The notes: generated from the letters alone by a model not told the origin. Shown: positions 11,878 to 23,354, numbered from the stretch's first letter. The stretch: 64,000 nucleotides of DNA from Eleusine coracana subsp. coracana (GCA_032690845.1 CM064428.1:21922001-21986000); one strand, 5' to 3'. Numbers and translations: made by a program.

Positions 11878-12660
11878 GCTTCCACTTCTGGTCCACCACC
11901 TGCCTTTGATAGTGGTGTAGCATATGGTCAGCAGCAACCTCAATTTGATCCCCCTAAGAACTAAGGAAAAATCATCACGAAGAAAAGCATTGGATTTCAC
12001 GCGTAAGCTTTGGAGTTGATCACCCCTTTTGGTGCTAGATGGCAAAGGGGGAGAGAAGATTAAAGCTCAAGATGGTGGCACTTCACTTGATTAATATTTT
12101 CAGTTCTAGTAGGAAAACCGGATGCTCCAGTTTTTAAAACCAGATGGCCCGGTTTCGGCCTGACCAGTGTATCCTCTTTGTCTTTTCTTCTATTGTGGAC
12201 TTGAGAACAAATTGTAATGTGTGCTATGTGTGTGAACTTTGTTTTAATTATGTTTTAATACTATATTTGTGGTAATATGTGATGCATAATGTTTTGGTGT
12301 AATGTTTTTCCTGATTATGTGAAATCTGGGAAAATTGGATGGTTCGGTTTTCAAAACCGGATGCTCCGGTTTTTCTAGACAGCACATATGCTCCTTTTGT
12401 TCTTTATGATCTTCTTAACATATGCATCACGAACTGAACTGTCATACATTTGTTGCACCCCATGAATGCACACATATAGGGGGAGCTCTCATATCTTTCT
12501 TGAAAATGTGCAAATGGCATTTGAGGCCAAGATCTGAATTCAATTCAAATATGCACATACTTAGGGGGAGTTCACCTATATGATTGCATTTAAAATCATT
12601 ATTGAATATCTTTTGTAAGCTTTAATCAAGGTTGTCATCAATCACCAAAAAGGGGGAGAT
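11878..12660 (+). other. 3' leader of element A with repeated polypurine tracts
   Basis: Non-coding stretch before the 3' LTR. It has GGGGGAG tracts at about 12478 and 12563 and the functional-position tract AAAAAGGGGGAGAT ending at 12660, next to the LTR. Several extra polypurine tracts in this place are a known hallmark of Sireviruses. Two palindrome pairs lie at about 12113-12157 and 12331-12374. Confidence 0.75.
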
Positions 12661-14604
12661 TGAAAGTCCATCTAGTCCCCTAGTGGGTTTTGATGTATTG
12701 AATGACAACATGATTAAAGAACTAATGATTCTTGTGAGTATTTTAGCAGGACATATTTAACAAATGTACATTGTATGTCTCAACGTGGGTATTATTATTC
12801 GAAATGTACGCCAACTCAAATTATGAGACATAAATTTTCATTGTATGATTCGGTATTCATTTGAATGGCTTGTTCACAAGGATCAAAGAATGTATGAATA
12901 AAAGATGATGATCAATTGCTTGTGGACTCAAAATTGGATACTCTATCAAAAGCAAAGTGATCAAAATGTCTACACAATGACAAAAGAATTCATGTGGATG
13001 ATGCAAAGTAATGTATGGCTCAAGTTAGCAAGATGGTAAGTGATTGGCTTGACTTGATCGCGATGGACCATGCAAGGAGAAGGGCAAGATGAGTCTTGGC
13101 GCCGAGGGACCAAATGCAATGGTGAAGGGTTAGCATAGCATAATCATGGACCGATCAAGCTACAAGGTGTCATATGTTGCCAAGTATGAATTGACGATGA
13201 AAGTGAAGAAATGAAGTGACTTGTGAATCAATTATAGAAGATGATTGTATAGTTTCAAATATTCTAAGTCACAAGCTCTAGGTGATGACGCCAATATGAA
13301 AAGCACATGTTGCATATCTCATAAAGCTAAAGATGAAGAAGTGGAAAGATTCAAATTATGCAAGCTCAAGTTGAAGAAAAGTCTCCTTTTATTTTTAATC
13401 TTGAGTTTAGGCATGCCGCTCTATCAAGAGGAATGTTACATGGATGATATGCTAAGTCTCAATGCTCAAAAGAATCAAGTGAGAAGAGTGACACACAATA
13501 GCCAAACACACACTATCCTCTCACTGTCCCAGGAAAATCGGAGTGTCCGGTTTTGGGCTGGTTTGAATTCCAATGGCTAGTTCAGCCAAAACCGAATGGA
13601 AACCAGAGTGTCCGGTTTTCACTGGCTAGTTCCCAAAGGCTACTTTTGGAGGGGTGAGTATTTATACTCACTCAACCCCTCCTTCGGTAGCTGCTGACAT
13701 CATTCACAAAAATAACATATCCAAAGCCCTCTAGCACTCTCCCCAACTCCTCTTTGTGAGGATTGATCTCTTTGTGACAATTGGGTTGAGAGAGATACTC
13801 TTTGTGAGAAAGTTTAAGCACTTGAGCATTGTTGCATAGCAAGATTCCGTGACACATTTGTTACTCTGGGAATTGAAGATTCCTAGACGGCTAGGCGTCG
13901 CCCTAGAGATCCCAAGTTTGTGGTGAGCCTTGGGAAAGTTCGTAAAGGTCGGCTTCACCTCCGCAAGGGAAGAAGCAAACTTAGTGGAGTACCAGGCTGG
14001 ATCTTGGTGATTGCTTGCTCATCCAAGCTTGATCTCGGTGATTGCTTGGCGAGATAAAAGGGTTGAAAGAGACCCAGCTCAAGTGTGATTGAGCTCCTCA
14101 ACGGAGAGGTAGACAACTTGGTTGCAAGTTTGTTGAACTCCGGTAAATAAATCTCCGTGTGCTCCCTTGTTCCTTATTGTTGTTTAAGTTCTAGCTTGCT
14201 TTAATTTCTCATAGGTTGCATGAGTAGTTGCTCTTGTTTTTCTAAGTGGATAAACTTGCTCTTGCTTGTGTGCAACCTCTGATAGCTTGGATTGTGCTAG
14301 ATCTCCTCTGCGAGCTGTTTTTCCCTTGCCTCTGTTTTCTGTCCCGAGAAAACCGGAGTGTCCGGTTTCAGACAATGTTCTATCTTGTTGATTTCTGTGT
14401 GAAACCATCTTGCTCTAGCCTTGTTGTATTTGTGGTAGGATGCATACTTATAGTTCCCGCTAGTTTCTTTTTGCTTAGTTTATTTCGTCTCCCTGACAAA
14501 AACCGAAGTGTCCGGTTTTGGCAGTACTAATTCCGCTGCGAGTTTTGGAATAAATTTCAAGAATGCCTATTCACCCCCCTCTAGGTGACATCAAGGTCCT
14601 TTCA
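12661..14604 (+). repeat. 3' LTR of element A
   Basis: A 1,944-base LTR matching 4070-6060, with TG...CA termini. One palindrome pair is partly deleted here: the segment near 13588 lacks about ten bases present near 5013 in the other copy. The matching five-base duplication follows at 14605-14609. Confidence 0.93.
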
Positions 14605-14845
14605 GTTATCACTCATCAGATGTATAATTTTGTGCTAATAACCAAGTTCATTTTTCTCAATTATAGTGCTTAATCATAGGTGCGTTTAAAAGGAGTTGTG
14701 GGCGAACCGGAAAGACTTTGAGTCCCTACAGCTTCAATTTTTCTGTACCAAGTGAGTGCAATTTTATTATCTTCTTCAGCTAAAATTTAGCATTAGTGTA
14801 ACTTTGATTTTCAAATATAACGGAAGCCATAGAACTAAATAAAAC

Positions 14846-15428
14846 CTTCTTCCCATCCAAAAGGTCTGTCTACTTGTTCAAAGCCTGTAGCAGATGATAC
14901 ATCCATTTAATGGCATCCTCGATAAATACGTTTTGCCAGCTCTGACCTTTCGTAGGTGTTTTTATGTTTATATTTAAGGAGAGTATATGCTTAAAATGAT
15001 TATTTTTACTCATCTACTTTGCCCCAGCTTCAGGTATGATTATAGTTGTTATTGAATGCATGTAGGGTGGATCAGTATGTCATGGCCTGTTATTCGTTGA
15101 TGGGGATTTGTTGTCCTGGCGTGGTGTTATGCTCCCCTAGAGCTTCGGAACATAGGAAGAGATTGGTTTAGGGATTTTGCATGCCTTTATTCATGAATTC
15201 ATCTCCCTTATATAGAGACGAATCTAACAAACTTAATCTTACAGCCGAATTATTATCAAAACTAAATAACAACTCTGAACCTATCCCCTAACTCTGAACT
15301 TATCTAACTAAATGACTCAATCGAATCTTATCCAAACAAAATGGCCAGCAATGAGCCTCATGACCTATGCCTTAGCGTTGATCTTCTTCCCATCCAAAAG
15401 GTCTGTCTACTTGTTCAAAGCCTGTAGC
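14846..15428. repeat. 46-bp direct repeat flanking a 491-bp segment
   Basis: The 46 bases at 14846-14891 (CTTCTTCCCATCCAAAAGG...GCCTGTAGC) recur exactly at 15383-15428, within the Ycf20-like intron. The 491 bases between them are unlike the surroundings but show no clear TG...CA or inverted-repeat ends. A local duplication linked to an insertion is one explanation. Confidence 0.65.
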
Positions 15429-16200
15429 GTTGATCTTCTTGTGTTCTTCATCCTGGAGATATAAATATAGCCTACTGATTCCTTTTCCATCTATACACAA
15501 CGAACTGCTGTTGTTGCTGTTTCTAGGCTTTACTCACAATAATATAGTAAGCATGCAGGTTAGCAACACAATATGAATTACAATAATAAACGGCCCTGTT
15601 TTGGACCTACTCAGCATTATTTTTTAATTTATATTTGTTGCACTGTGGGTTGAAAACCAGGAGAAATAATATATTATTTTGCTATGTTTTGGCCATTAAT
15701 CATCCCAAGACATGGTAATTAGTTTATTAGTAATATGTTGGCTCAAAGACGAGGTGCTTCAATGCTTATCCTATGGTTGATCGTTCAAAGCATGAGAATG
15801 GTCTTATCTTCAAGCACCCACTATAATCTTATTGCCACACTCTTTCTGATTTTGTGCTATTTTCTTTTCAATGAGCTTGAAAGTACTACTGAAGATTTAA
15901 TTGCATTGTTGATCAGTTTTAATGTCTGTATAAAATTGCATGGTTCAATGTATCTAACTAATATTTATTAGAAGAGTATCTTTGTAGCTATGGAAACAAT
16001 GGACAAATATCCAGATCCTTAAATTTTGTGGTAGTTAATGAACTCTTGGCTAGTTATTATTAGCAGCATAGGTTCACATCTGCAAATAAGATAGCAACAT
16101 GTTTAGAAGATTTACTTTTTTTTTAAGTTCTTTGAGATTTTTCAAGTTCTATCCCCTTGGAGTCTTAAGTAACGTTATTTGATATTTGTGCTTTGTGTAG
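15429..16200 (+). other. Ycf20-like intron remainder
   Basis: AT-rich intron-like sequence ending with a T-rich stretch and TTTGTGTAG before the last exon. I see no element boundary or coding segment here. Confidence 0.45.
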
Positions 16201-16642
16201 CTACCAGATGAAAAGCACTAGATGGAGGCCAGTATTTGCTCTGGAGATTGGTGGATCACCTAGCCCTGATGGCCAAGACTTTGAGGAGGACACTGGCTTT
16301 CTTGGTAGAACAAGGTTGGGCAGATTCGTCTAAGCTGCTGCTAGGGCGTTACTTGGAAAACTGAACTCTGCCAGAACCAAGTCCCCCACTAAGATATTCC
16401 TTGTGTTTCTAGGCTTCTACACTGCCAATGCCTTGGCAACGATCTTAGGCCAGACAGGTGATTGGGATGTTCTTGTTGCTGGTATTGTTGTGGCTGCCAT
16501 TGAGGGAATCGGCATGCTCATGTACAGAAAACCTGTTGCGAGGCCTCCTGGGAGATTTCAGTCTTTGATTTTAATGATTAATTACTGGAAAGCTGGTGTG
16601 TGTCTAGGCCTTTTCGTTGATGCCTTTAAACTGGGAAGCTGA

Positions 16643-17360
16643 GTTCGGGCACTCGTCTTCTGATGTCTACCTATTGAAACGTTGATGAAATATTGATGTC
16701 GCAATAACACCAAGATACATGACAGCTGCACTCGTATTTTCCTTTTGTTGTTGTTGGCTAGCTCATTTTTTAGCTAATAAACTACAACAAAACCAGAATG
16801 GAGAGAGTATATTTCTTTTGGGAAAGAAGTCTGACTCGAGCCTTATAACAGTTTGTCCACGAATCCAGTTTTGGGATGCATCTTTATTGTTGGGTACTAT
16901 AATTATCTTGATATTCTTTTTCACATTCTCATTTTAATTTTATAACAGTTAAATAGTCCAGCCCATCATAAATATAAATGTAATGTAATATTGATGTATG
17001 TGGATAATTTTGTGATCTAGTCATTCAGATAGTGGAGTTTTGATTATAGATGCGAATTACCTAAGATAGTTCTTCATTTTGGATATTGACTTGCCTCTAA
17101 AATAACAAATTATTCCAATAAATTGGCAGAGCTCTGTGAGTGGTGACATCGTAACGTCACAGAACAGAAACAAAACCCAACAAAAGGAATAAAAAAATAA
17201 GAAATAATGCAATATCAGCATCACTTACGAATGCAGAAGCTGCTTGTAGAAACGAGAAGCGGCGGGAGAGCAGAGCAGAGCCTCCTCTCCTGCTTCCACC
17301 ATATCCTCTCCCCCTCTTGGGCCTCTTCTTCTCCATGTGTAAGCAACCAAATCAACAAAG
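16643..17360. other. Intergenic region between Ycf20-like gene and phosphatase gene
   Basis: It holds the 3' end of the Ycf20-like gene and the promoter of the phosphatase gene. There are AT-rich tracts near 17190-17215 but no clear TATA box at the expected spacing. A fragment reading GAATGGAGAGAGTATA near 16797 resembles one end of a Stowaway MITE, without a partner. Confidence 0.4.
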
Positions 17361-19046
17361 ATGAGAGCTGCGCCTCCTCCCGCTACCACCGCGCTGCTCT
17401 CGCGCTGCCCCTCTTCTCTCGCCTCCACGCCGCGCCTCCTCCTGCTCCCCTGCCCCCGCGCGCCGGCTGCAGCCGCCTGCCGCGCGGCTCCGGTGCCCGT
17501 CGTCGCTCGCTCCGTCTCTGTCTCCGTCGAGGCGCCGGCAGCCGCCGCAGAGACCGCATCCGCGACGGCGTCCACGGCCCCGCGCCGCCGCCTCATCCTT
17601 CTCCGGCACGGGGAGAGCGCAGCGGGGAGTCGCTCCACGAGAGGTACGTTCGTGCGGCCCAGAATTGGCTGAGCTACTTCTAGGGCCACCATGAAATTCA
17701 TGGTGTCAGTATCAGTACCTGACATTTGATAGGAGCGACTGGTCATTTAAGGAACAAAATTAGGTCTCGGCTATGCAGTTGCTAAGTAACTAGGGTGTGC
17801 ATTGGACATACATTGGGTTTATTACAAATTTGCAATGATCACCGTTCAATTTTTATTTTTTATTTTTTGAAAACTCACCGTTCAATTTCTCTCGATGATG
17901 CTAAGTAGCTAAGTAACTAGGGTGTCCATCCATTAAGGTACGCTTGTGCATCCAGCCATCCAGGAATCACCTTGTGAAGTACTTGAATAAATATAGCTCT
18001 AGAAAGTTTTCTTAGATGAAATGTAGTTCAGTTAGCTCTAGAAAGTACAATTTCTTTATGACTTCTGCTTTGTTTGATAGTCTCATATTGCCTTTTGCCA
18101 AAGAAACATCAATTTACATGATTTTTTTGCACCAGATCATGACAGACCACTAAGCAAATCCGGAAGAGCTGATGCAATCAGTGTTTCTGATAAACTTCAA
18201 GAAATGGGTTGGATACCTGAGCTTGTTCTATGCAGGTGCGTTTCTAGCTTGTAGGAGGGAGCTATACAGACCTATCTTGCTTGAAGGTTTAATTTGTTTG
18301 CACTTCCTAATATTACCGCCATTACCTATTATGATGATTTTGTATGTGATGATCTGCGAATGCTTTCTAAATACTTTTTATTGAAATACTGAACATTACA
18401 GTGATTGTAATAAAATTTAATCTTCCTTAAAATGTAGTGATGCTACTCGTACAAAGGAAACTCTCAAGATCCTACAAGAGCATGTTCAGGGATTGTCTGA
18501 AGCAGTGGTCCATTTTATCCCAAGTTTCTACTCAATTGCAGCAATGGATGGTCAGACTGCAGAACACTTGCAAAAGGCAATCTGTGAATATTGTAGTGAT
18601 GATATCCTAACTGTTATGTGAGTCTTTTGTCAATCTGTTGGATTCTCTTTTGTTTCAAAATATATGATTTATGTCCGAATAAATTTACTACCACCATGCT
18701 TTTTATTTCTTATTGTTGTGCCTGTCATTAAGCTTTTATAGAACAAAAATACAGGTGCATGGGACATAACAAAGGATGGGAAGAAGCAGCTTCAATGTTT
18801 TCTGGCAATTCAGTTGTCCTTAAGACGTGTAATGCTGCACTGCTAGAAGCAGTAGGGAAATCATGGGTTGAGGTTGGTATTATATTTACATATATTCAAT
18901 GAACTCACCATTTTTCTCGTTTGATTCAATCTCATGACAAGATTTCTGCAGAAGAAAAAATCACTGAACTTCGATTGTTTGGCATGCAGGCTTTTTCTTT
19001 GGCTGGTCTTGGGGGATGGAAGCTTCATGGAATTGTAAAGCCATAG
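17361..19046 (+). CDS. Plastid SixA-like histidine phosphatase, five exons
   Basis: Exons 17361-17643, 18136-18235, 18438-18617, 18755-18872 and 18990-19046 join in consistent phase, every intron having GT...AG ends, to give 245 residues and a TAG stop. Residues 1 to about 74 are rich in Ala, Ser, Arg and Pro with few acidic residues in the first 50, as in a chloroplast transit peptide. The core is the histidine phosphatase fold: LILLRHGES (catalytic His83), DHDRPLSKSGRADA, LVLCSDATRTKETL, and MGHNKGWEE (second His, 192). The layout matches the short SixA/phosphoglycerate-mutase-like family, such as Arabidopsis At3g52155, whose substrate is not known to me. SixA in bacteria removes phosphate from phosphohistidine. 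The start is the first ATG before the Ala-rich leader. Intron 1 (17644-18135) contains a small internal duplication. No damage is visible, and this is the best-preserved gene in the window. Confidence 0.93.
17781..17925 (+). repeat. Short duplication in intron 1 of the phosphatase gene
   Basis: GCTAAGTAACTAGGGTGT occurs at 17781-17798 and again at 17908-17925, and TCACCGTTCAATTT also occurs twice between them. This looks like an old partial tandem duplication inside the intron. Confidence 0.7.
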
Positions 19047-20523
19047 ATTGATGTAAACCATAGTTGCATTTTTTGTAGCTGTTTACTTTGTTTTTTTCTT
19101 TGCTCCATGTAGCTGCGTTTTACATGTTACTGAAGATATCAACCAGATAGATAGATGAGAGTAATACATTTTTCCTTTTCACCTTTTTTTACACGTCTGC
19201 CTATTCAGATCATGAAACATATTTAAGGTCTGTACCTGTCCTTCTTGATGCCATCTTGCCACAATGTCATTTCCTTGTCACGCAGTGAAGGTGAAGACGA
19301 CACATCGCATCATTACACCACAAGAGTGCTTCGACACCGAACTCTCGTGCCCTCCAAATGGAACTGCCAGAAGAATTGTGGAGTCGTGGTCATTAAACTT
19401 GACACATGTTCGTGTCATAGGGGTAGTAATATTAGCACGGTAGCCAATGAACTCGTACAATTATTTTCTAGAAAAAATAGTGCGCAGCTCCATATGCTCA
19501 TGATTATACCTGGCCATCCAGGCTGGGTTAAACGGGCCAGCCCGAGGCTCGGCCATTTTGGCCCAGCACGGGTCTGGTTTAGCATGGAGGCTACTTGGGC
19601 CGTGCCTGGACTCAGGCAGACAGGCACAAGCCCAATGTGCCGGCCCAAACATGGCCTGATTAAGCTGGCCCGGTCGGCTCGTAGACTTGGCTGTTTAGCC
19701 TGTGAAGCACACCTGACCCGCCCATCACACAAAATATTATAAAATTATTAATGTTTTAATATTTATATAGAAATTATGTTCTTTAATTCAAATTTATTTA
19801 TAAAAAAAATATATATTTACATATAAAATTAGATTTAGAAGGAAAAATCAAACATACAAAATATAACTAGGCTTCGTGCCGGGTTGGTCGGATATATTTA
19901 CATATTAAATTTAGAAGAAAAAATTAAACATATAAAATATCAGGCCAAGTGGCTCGACACAACCCGTGTATGACAAGTCCTGTTATGTTTGGGTTTAGAC
20001 ATAGACCCGTTGTACTGACATGACACACCCGTTTAACTAGACGGGTCATATCGGCCCGTTAAAGAAATGGCTCAGCCTGGCACGGTCCATTGGCCCGCTG
20101 GACTCATGATCTCGTCAATTCTGAATGTAATTCTTCTCTTACCTAGGCATAATAGTCCCTCTCCTCCCCCGTCTTTTTTCACCTGGAAAAAAAAAACCAA
20201 GAATCTGATGGCAGCTGCTGACTGCAACCCAATCCCGGTGCATTGTACCGAGCTGTAAATGATGGTCATCATCTTGCATGAAAACAGCTGCTGCCTGGCG
20301 CCCCTGGGTTTGGTGCAACTTGCTGGCATTCAGCGCATTTGGAAGGCGTCGTATCACTTGGCACAGTCAATTCGCCAGTTGGGTCCCCTGGTAGTTGCCG
20401 TGTATCAACATAGTGCTGTCTTTTCACGTGCGGAGATATATCTTGTTGGAGGGAAACAAATGCAAGGAATAGTCATTAATTAGAGATGGCAGACCTCAAC
20501 CTTCTGTTCCTTCAACCGAAGTA
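19047..20523. repeat. 3' flank and GGGCC-rich transposon relic
   Basis: After the phosphatase gene comes about 450 bases without features. From about 19505 to 20105 the DNA uses the vocabulary CGGGCCAGCCCG, GGCCCAGCACGGG, AACCCGTG and GGCCCGTTAAAG, interrupted by an AT-rich core (19735-19925). This resembles degenerate non-autonomous DNA transposons common in grasses. I could not define terminal repeats. Open frames here (for instance 19245-19742) are by-products of the composition. Confidence 0.45.
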
Positions 20524-20791
20524 CTTCCTCCATCAGTAGCAGCAACAAAAGACGTATGTGCACCTAAACAGTAGCATGGAAATCATGTGATATTTACTGT
20601 AACCAGACGCATGCTCCCAGTCCATGATGGAATTGACGAACTCCAAGCTGCCATGCAAATGAGACAGAAGATAAGGTTACAGGAGCGGTGTATCAAAATT
20701 AAATATGATGGGTCTACAACAGGCTCCAAATGCTTAGATTTCGGATAAAAATTTGAACCCTTCGAATCCTTATATTACGGACCGGAGGAAG
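20524..20791. mobile_element. Stowaway-like MITE
   Basis: The element starts CTTCCTCC and ends GGAGGAAG, with TA on both sides (20522-20523 and 20792-20793), and its right end contains TATTACGGACCGGAGG. Short terminal repeats of this CTCCCTCC type with a TA duplication are characteristic of Tc1/mariner-related Stowaway MITEs. The length, 268 bases, is typical. The terminal repeats beyond the first eight bases are poorly matched. Confidence 0.55.
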
Positions 20792-22422
20792 TAGAAGTTA
20801 TGTTGAGAGCAGGAATTAGAAATACAGAGACGGACAAGTTGCAACCAATATCTTCCTTGAACCACTAATATTCCATCATTTATAGTGATATTTTCTGTTT
20901 CATCAGTCCTTCCTACTCTTAAAACTGCTGATTTTCATAACTAAAAAAAAAGATCCTAATTTTCATTTTTAACCCTTCCTCTAATTCCCCCCTCCTTCAA
21001 CTCGCGTTCCTCTTTTCATTGCTGCTTACCAAATGCATCATGGTTGAGTACATTCCATGGTAGTTGTTACCTTTTAGAAAACAAGGAGAATATAACCTTT
21101 TGCTTGATCCAATATACACAACTGAATTTATGGATCCTTTGCTAATACGAGACTCAGGAAGCAAAATATACAAACTAAAACATACCCGGCCACCAATTAC
21201 TAGTGATGATTTGCATTGCCAGCACATCCAGTCTCTGAAATAGCATTCCTATACTCTTTCTCTTACAGCAACCAATGGAACTTCAACTAGTATATATTGG
21301 TGTCTATAAGTACACTACAAAACTATTGCATAGTTCAACAGAAATGTTGCTAAAGTTATGTAATAATGTTAATACTGTATGCGGATACACATAGTTGGGA
21401 AGTCCCTTCCATTTTTCAAAAAAACTTTTGTATGAGGAAAGGAAGAAGAAATCTCTGCTCACTAAATCTACTCTAAGTAAAACTTATATGGTAACCCACA
21501 ATTATCTAACAATCTAAGCTAAAGCACGCTCTCCAAATTTCATGAATAGTGATGCAGTATGTAGGTCACAATAACTGGTCAGCAAGAGGACTCCGTGGGT
21601 CACATGCCGAGATGAACACCGTTCCTATGAGTATGTTAGTGTTTGCGCTGTGTTGAATGAAGCTAAATTTAATTTGACTGTAGTAGTCTTCTTTAATTAT
21701 ACCTTTGTAGGATATTAACGTGAGATTTGCTATTTTTCAATTGATTGAAAGTTTGGTAACTTTAATAATTTTATAAAAAAAATCAAAACACAAAATAACA
21801 TTGACTAAAATTTTTTAATCAATTGAAAATAGTAAATATAATAAAACATTCATCTCTTGCTGAAGGCGTCAGGAGGTGTACGGAATTTGTCGTGCATCAA
21901 GATGTGAGAAGCAGTTTACAAAGTTGCGGGCCACCTATGTCTACCGGAGTAGTGGAGCACATGCTGCAACCGGAAGACCAACCTATCAGAATTTCTGGTT
22001 CAAAGCAGACCGAGACCTCGAAGAAAGGATCGTGCATGAACCTAGGACCGCCAACTTGGCAAGCTGCAGGCGCCTCATCCACATCTGTCGCTTCACTATC
22101 TGGCGCGGTTCTTATCTGCTTCTTGTATGAGGTTCCAGAATCTTCTATCCAAACTGATAATATAAATCAAAGCGACCACGCGCATCATACTGATTATTAT
22201 TACAGCTTACGTGCAGGGTCTTGTGTGTACTTAGACTTTTCATTGTTTATGATATTGTGGTCCAAATGAAGTTTGAAACAAATAGTGTTTCCAACACGTT
22301 CTGTTAATGCTTTGAAGTTGATTTTTTTATCAAACTATTAAACTAAGAATTTTCTCATCTAAGTAGAATATATTTCATTTAAGATATTCTGATAAATTGT
22401 TTCAAAACATGCTAGCTGCTGT
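20792..22422. other. AT-rich spacer, no gene recognised
   Basis: No recognised coding sequence. The open frames at 21823-22269 and 21876-22130 overlap in different phases, lack conserved features and begin in AT-rich sequence, so I do not call them genes. Confidence 0.5.
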
Positions 22423-23354
22423 TAGGCCTGGACGTTTGCTTAAAACTAGCGAGCTGCCTCAGCAGCTCCTGGCTCGGCTTAATAGATTTTCAAGCCGAGG
22501 TAGACCCATGTTTTAGCTCAGAATGTTATCAAGCTAGCTCGAGCTGGCTTGCGAGTTGATTCGCGAGCCATATATATAAACTATAAGAGATGTAATGTCT
22601 AAACAAAAACTCTAGCAGAGAGTGTATAATTCAGTTTACATGCTCATGTATTGTTTTAGTCTAGTTTATCTTCTCATAACTCTACTTGAGGATAGTGGTG
22701 GTGGCATACTGATAAGCTTGATGATCCTGAGTTCGAGTGATAAAGATTTAAAACCTAGTATAACTTAGTTATTATTTAATTTTTGAATATCTAGTTGTGA
22801 TCTTATATAATCTTGATATTAAATATGAATATAACATAAATCTTAATTATTTTGAATATTTCAGCTATTATTTATTTATTATATGTTGAGCTTGCGAGCT
22901 AAACGATTACAAGTCATTTAGATTACAAGCTGAGCTAGTATTATGGGTGCGTTTGGTATAGCTCCAGATTCACCATGAATCAGAAACATTTCAAATTCTC
23001 TGAACGTTTCTCTAGTGAATCACTCCAATTTTCTGAAAACGTTTGACAAAAATCCTGGATTCGGATTCTTAAAGCAAAATGAACTAAGTGATTCATGAAT
23101 CAGATGAAACACCATTTTGGGTGATTCAGGATGTTAGTGTAAAAAACTTGAAACATTTTAAGTGATTTATCCCTGAAACGTTTCATCTTTTTGCTGTTTG
23201 GAAATGAATTAGGTGATTCAGCCCTGAATCTGAAATGTTTCACTCAGCCAAACGGACCCTATATCTTATTTAGATTACAAGTCAGAGGCGAGCCAGCTCG
23301 ATTCACTTGCAAGCTAGACCGAGCCGAGTCGAATTGGTTCAGCATCCAGGCCTA
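22423..23354. mobile_element. hAT-type MITE with a nested MITE
   Basis: Terminal inverted repeats TAGGCCTGGACG and CATCCAGGCCTA (11 of 12 matching) bound 932 bases whose arms are rich in GAGCT/AGCTC words (GAGCTGGC, GCGAGCC). The flanking eight bases, GCTGCTGT (22415-22422) and GCTGTTAT (23355-23362), match at six positions, and both differences are transitions. An eight-base duplication and these ends fit the hAT superfamily. There is no transposase frame, so it is non-autonomous. A second element is inserted at 22944-23260. Confidence 0.7.
22944..23260. mobile_element. Nested MITE with GGGTGCGTTTGG-type ends
   Basis: It starts TGGGTGCGTTTGG and ends CCAAACGGACCCT, an imperfect inverted repeat, inside the hAT-type MITE. 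Its interior repeats GTGATTCA/TGAATCA words and the words GAAACGTTTC and GAAACATTTC in both orientations. The duplication is unclear (TTA on the left, ATA on the right), so PIF/Harbinger (Tourist-like) is a guess and hAT is possible. Confidence 0.55.

Larger units (their letters stand above)
4070..14604 (+). mobile_element. Element A: pol-less Sirevirus-like LTR retrotransposon
   Basis: A structurally complete LTR retrotransposon of about 10.5 kb. The two LTRs start TGAAAG and end CTTTCA. The flanking five bases are identical (GTTAT at 4065-4069 and 14605-14609). The primer site TGGTATCAGAGCC (initiator methionine tRNA type) follows the left LTR, and a polypurine tract AAAAAGGGGGAGAT precedes the right one. 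Inside are a gag-type frame with CCHC knuckles and an unrelated second frame, but no protease, integrase or reverse transcriptase, so it must have been moved by proteins from another element. The primer site, gag type, extra polypurine tracts and LTR palindromes point to the Sirevirus (SIRE/Maximus) branch of Ty1/copia. It lies in what appears to be an intron of the Ycf20-like gene, in the same orientation. Confidence 0.93.
14680..16642 (+). pseudogene. Ycf20-like (DUF565) plastid protein gene, apparently broken
   Basis: Two exons are visible. The first, 14680-14751, follows TCATAG and ends at a GTGAGT donor (AFKRSCGRTGKTLSPYSFNF). The last, about 16201-16642, contains WRPVFALE, then ARALLGKLNSARTKSPTKIFL, GFYTANALATILGQTGDWDVLVAG and WKAGVCLGLFVDAFKLGS, closing with TGA. 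This is the conserved core of Ycf20-like proteins, small thylakoid-associated proteins with membrane helices that affect energy quenching in plants. The last exon has an in-frame TAA at 16331-16333, just before AAARALL, where a Gln codon is expected. In addition, the one base left over at the first donor does not join in frame to the visible acceptors near 16206. With element A upstream, the locus is probably dead, although the core from 16334 on is very well preserved, which suggests recent loss. A sequencing error at 16331 would change this view. Confidence 0.75.

Noticed and set aside
19245..19742. Plus-strand frame of 165 codons after the phosphatase gene
   Set aside because: It overlaps a GGGCC-rich transposon relic and opposite-strand frames of similar length.
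21823..22269. Plus-strand frame of 148 codons
   Set aside because: It has no recognised domain, overlaps two other frames, and gives no sign of splicing or a promoter.
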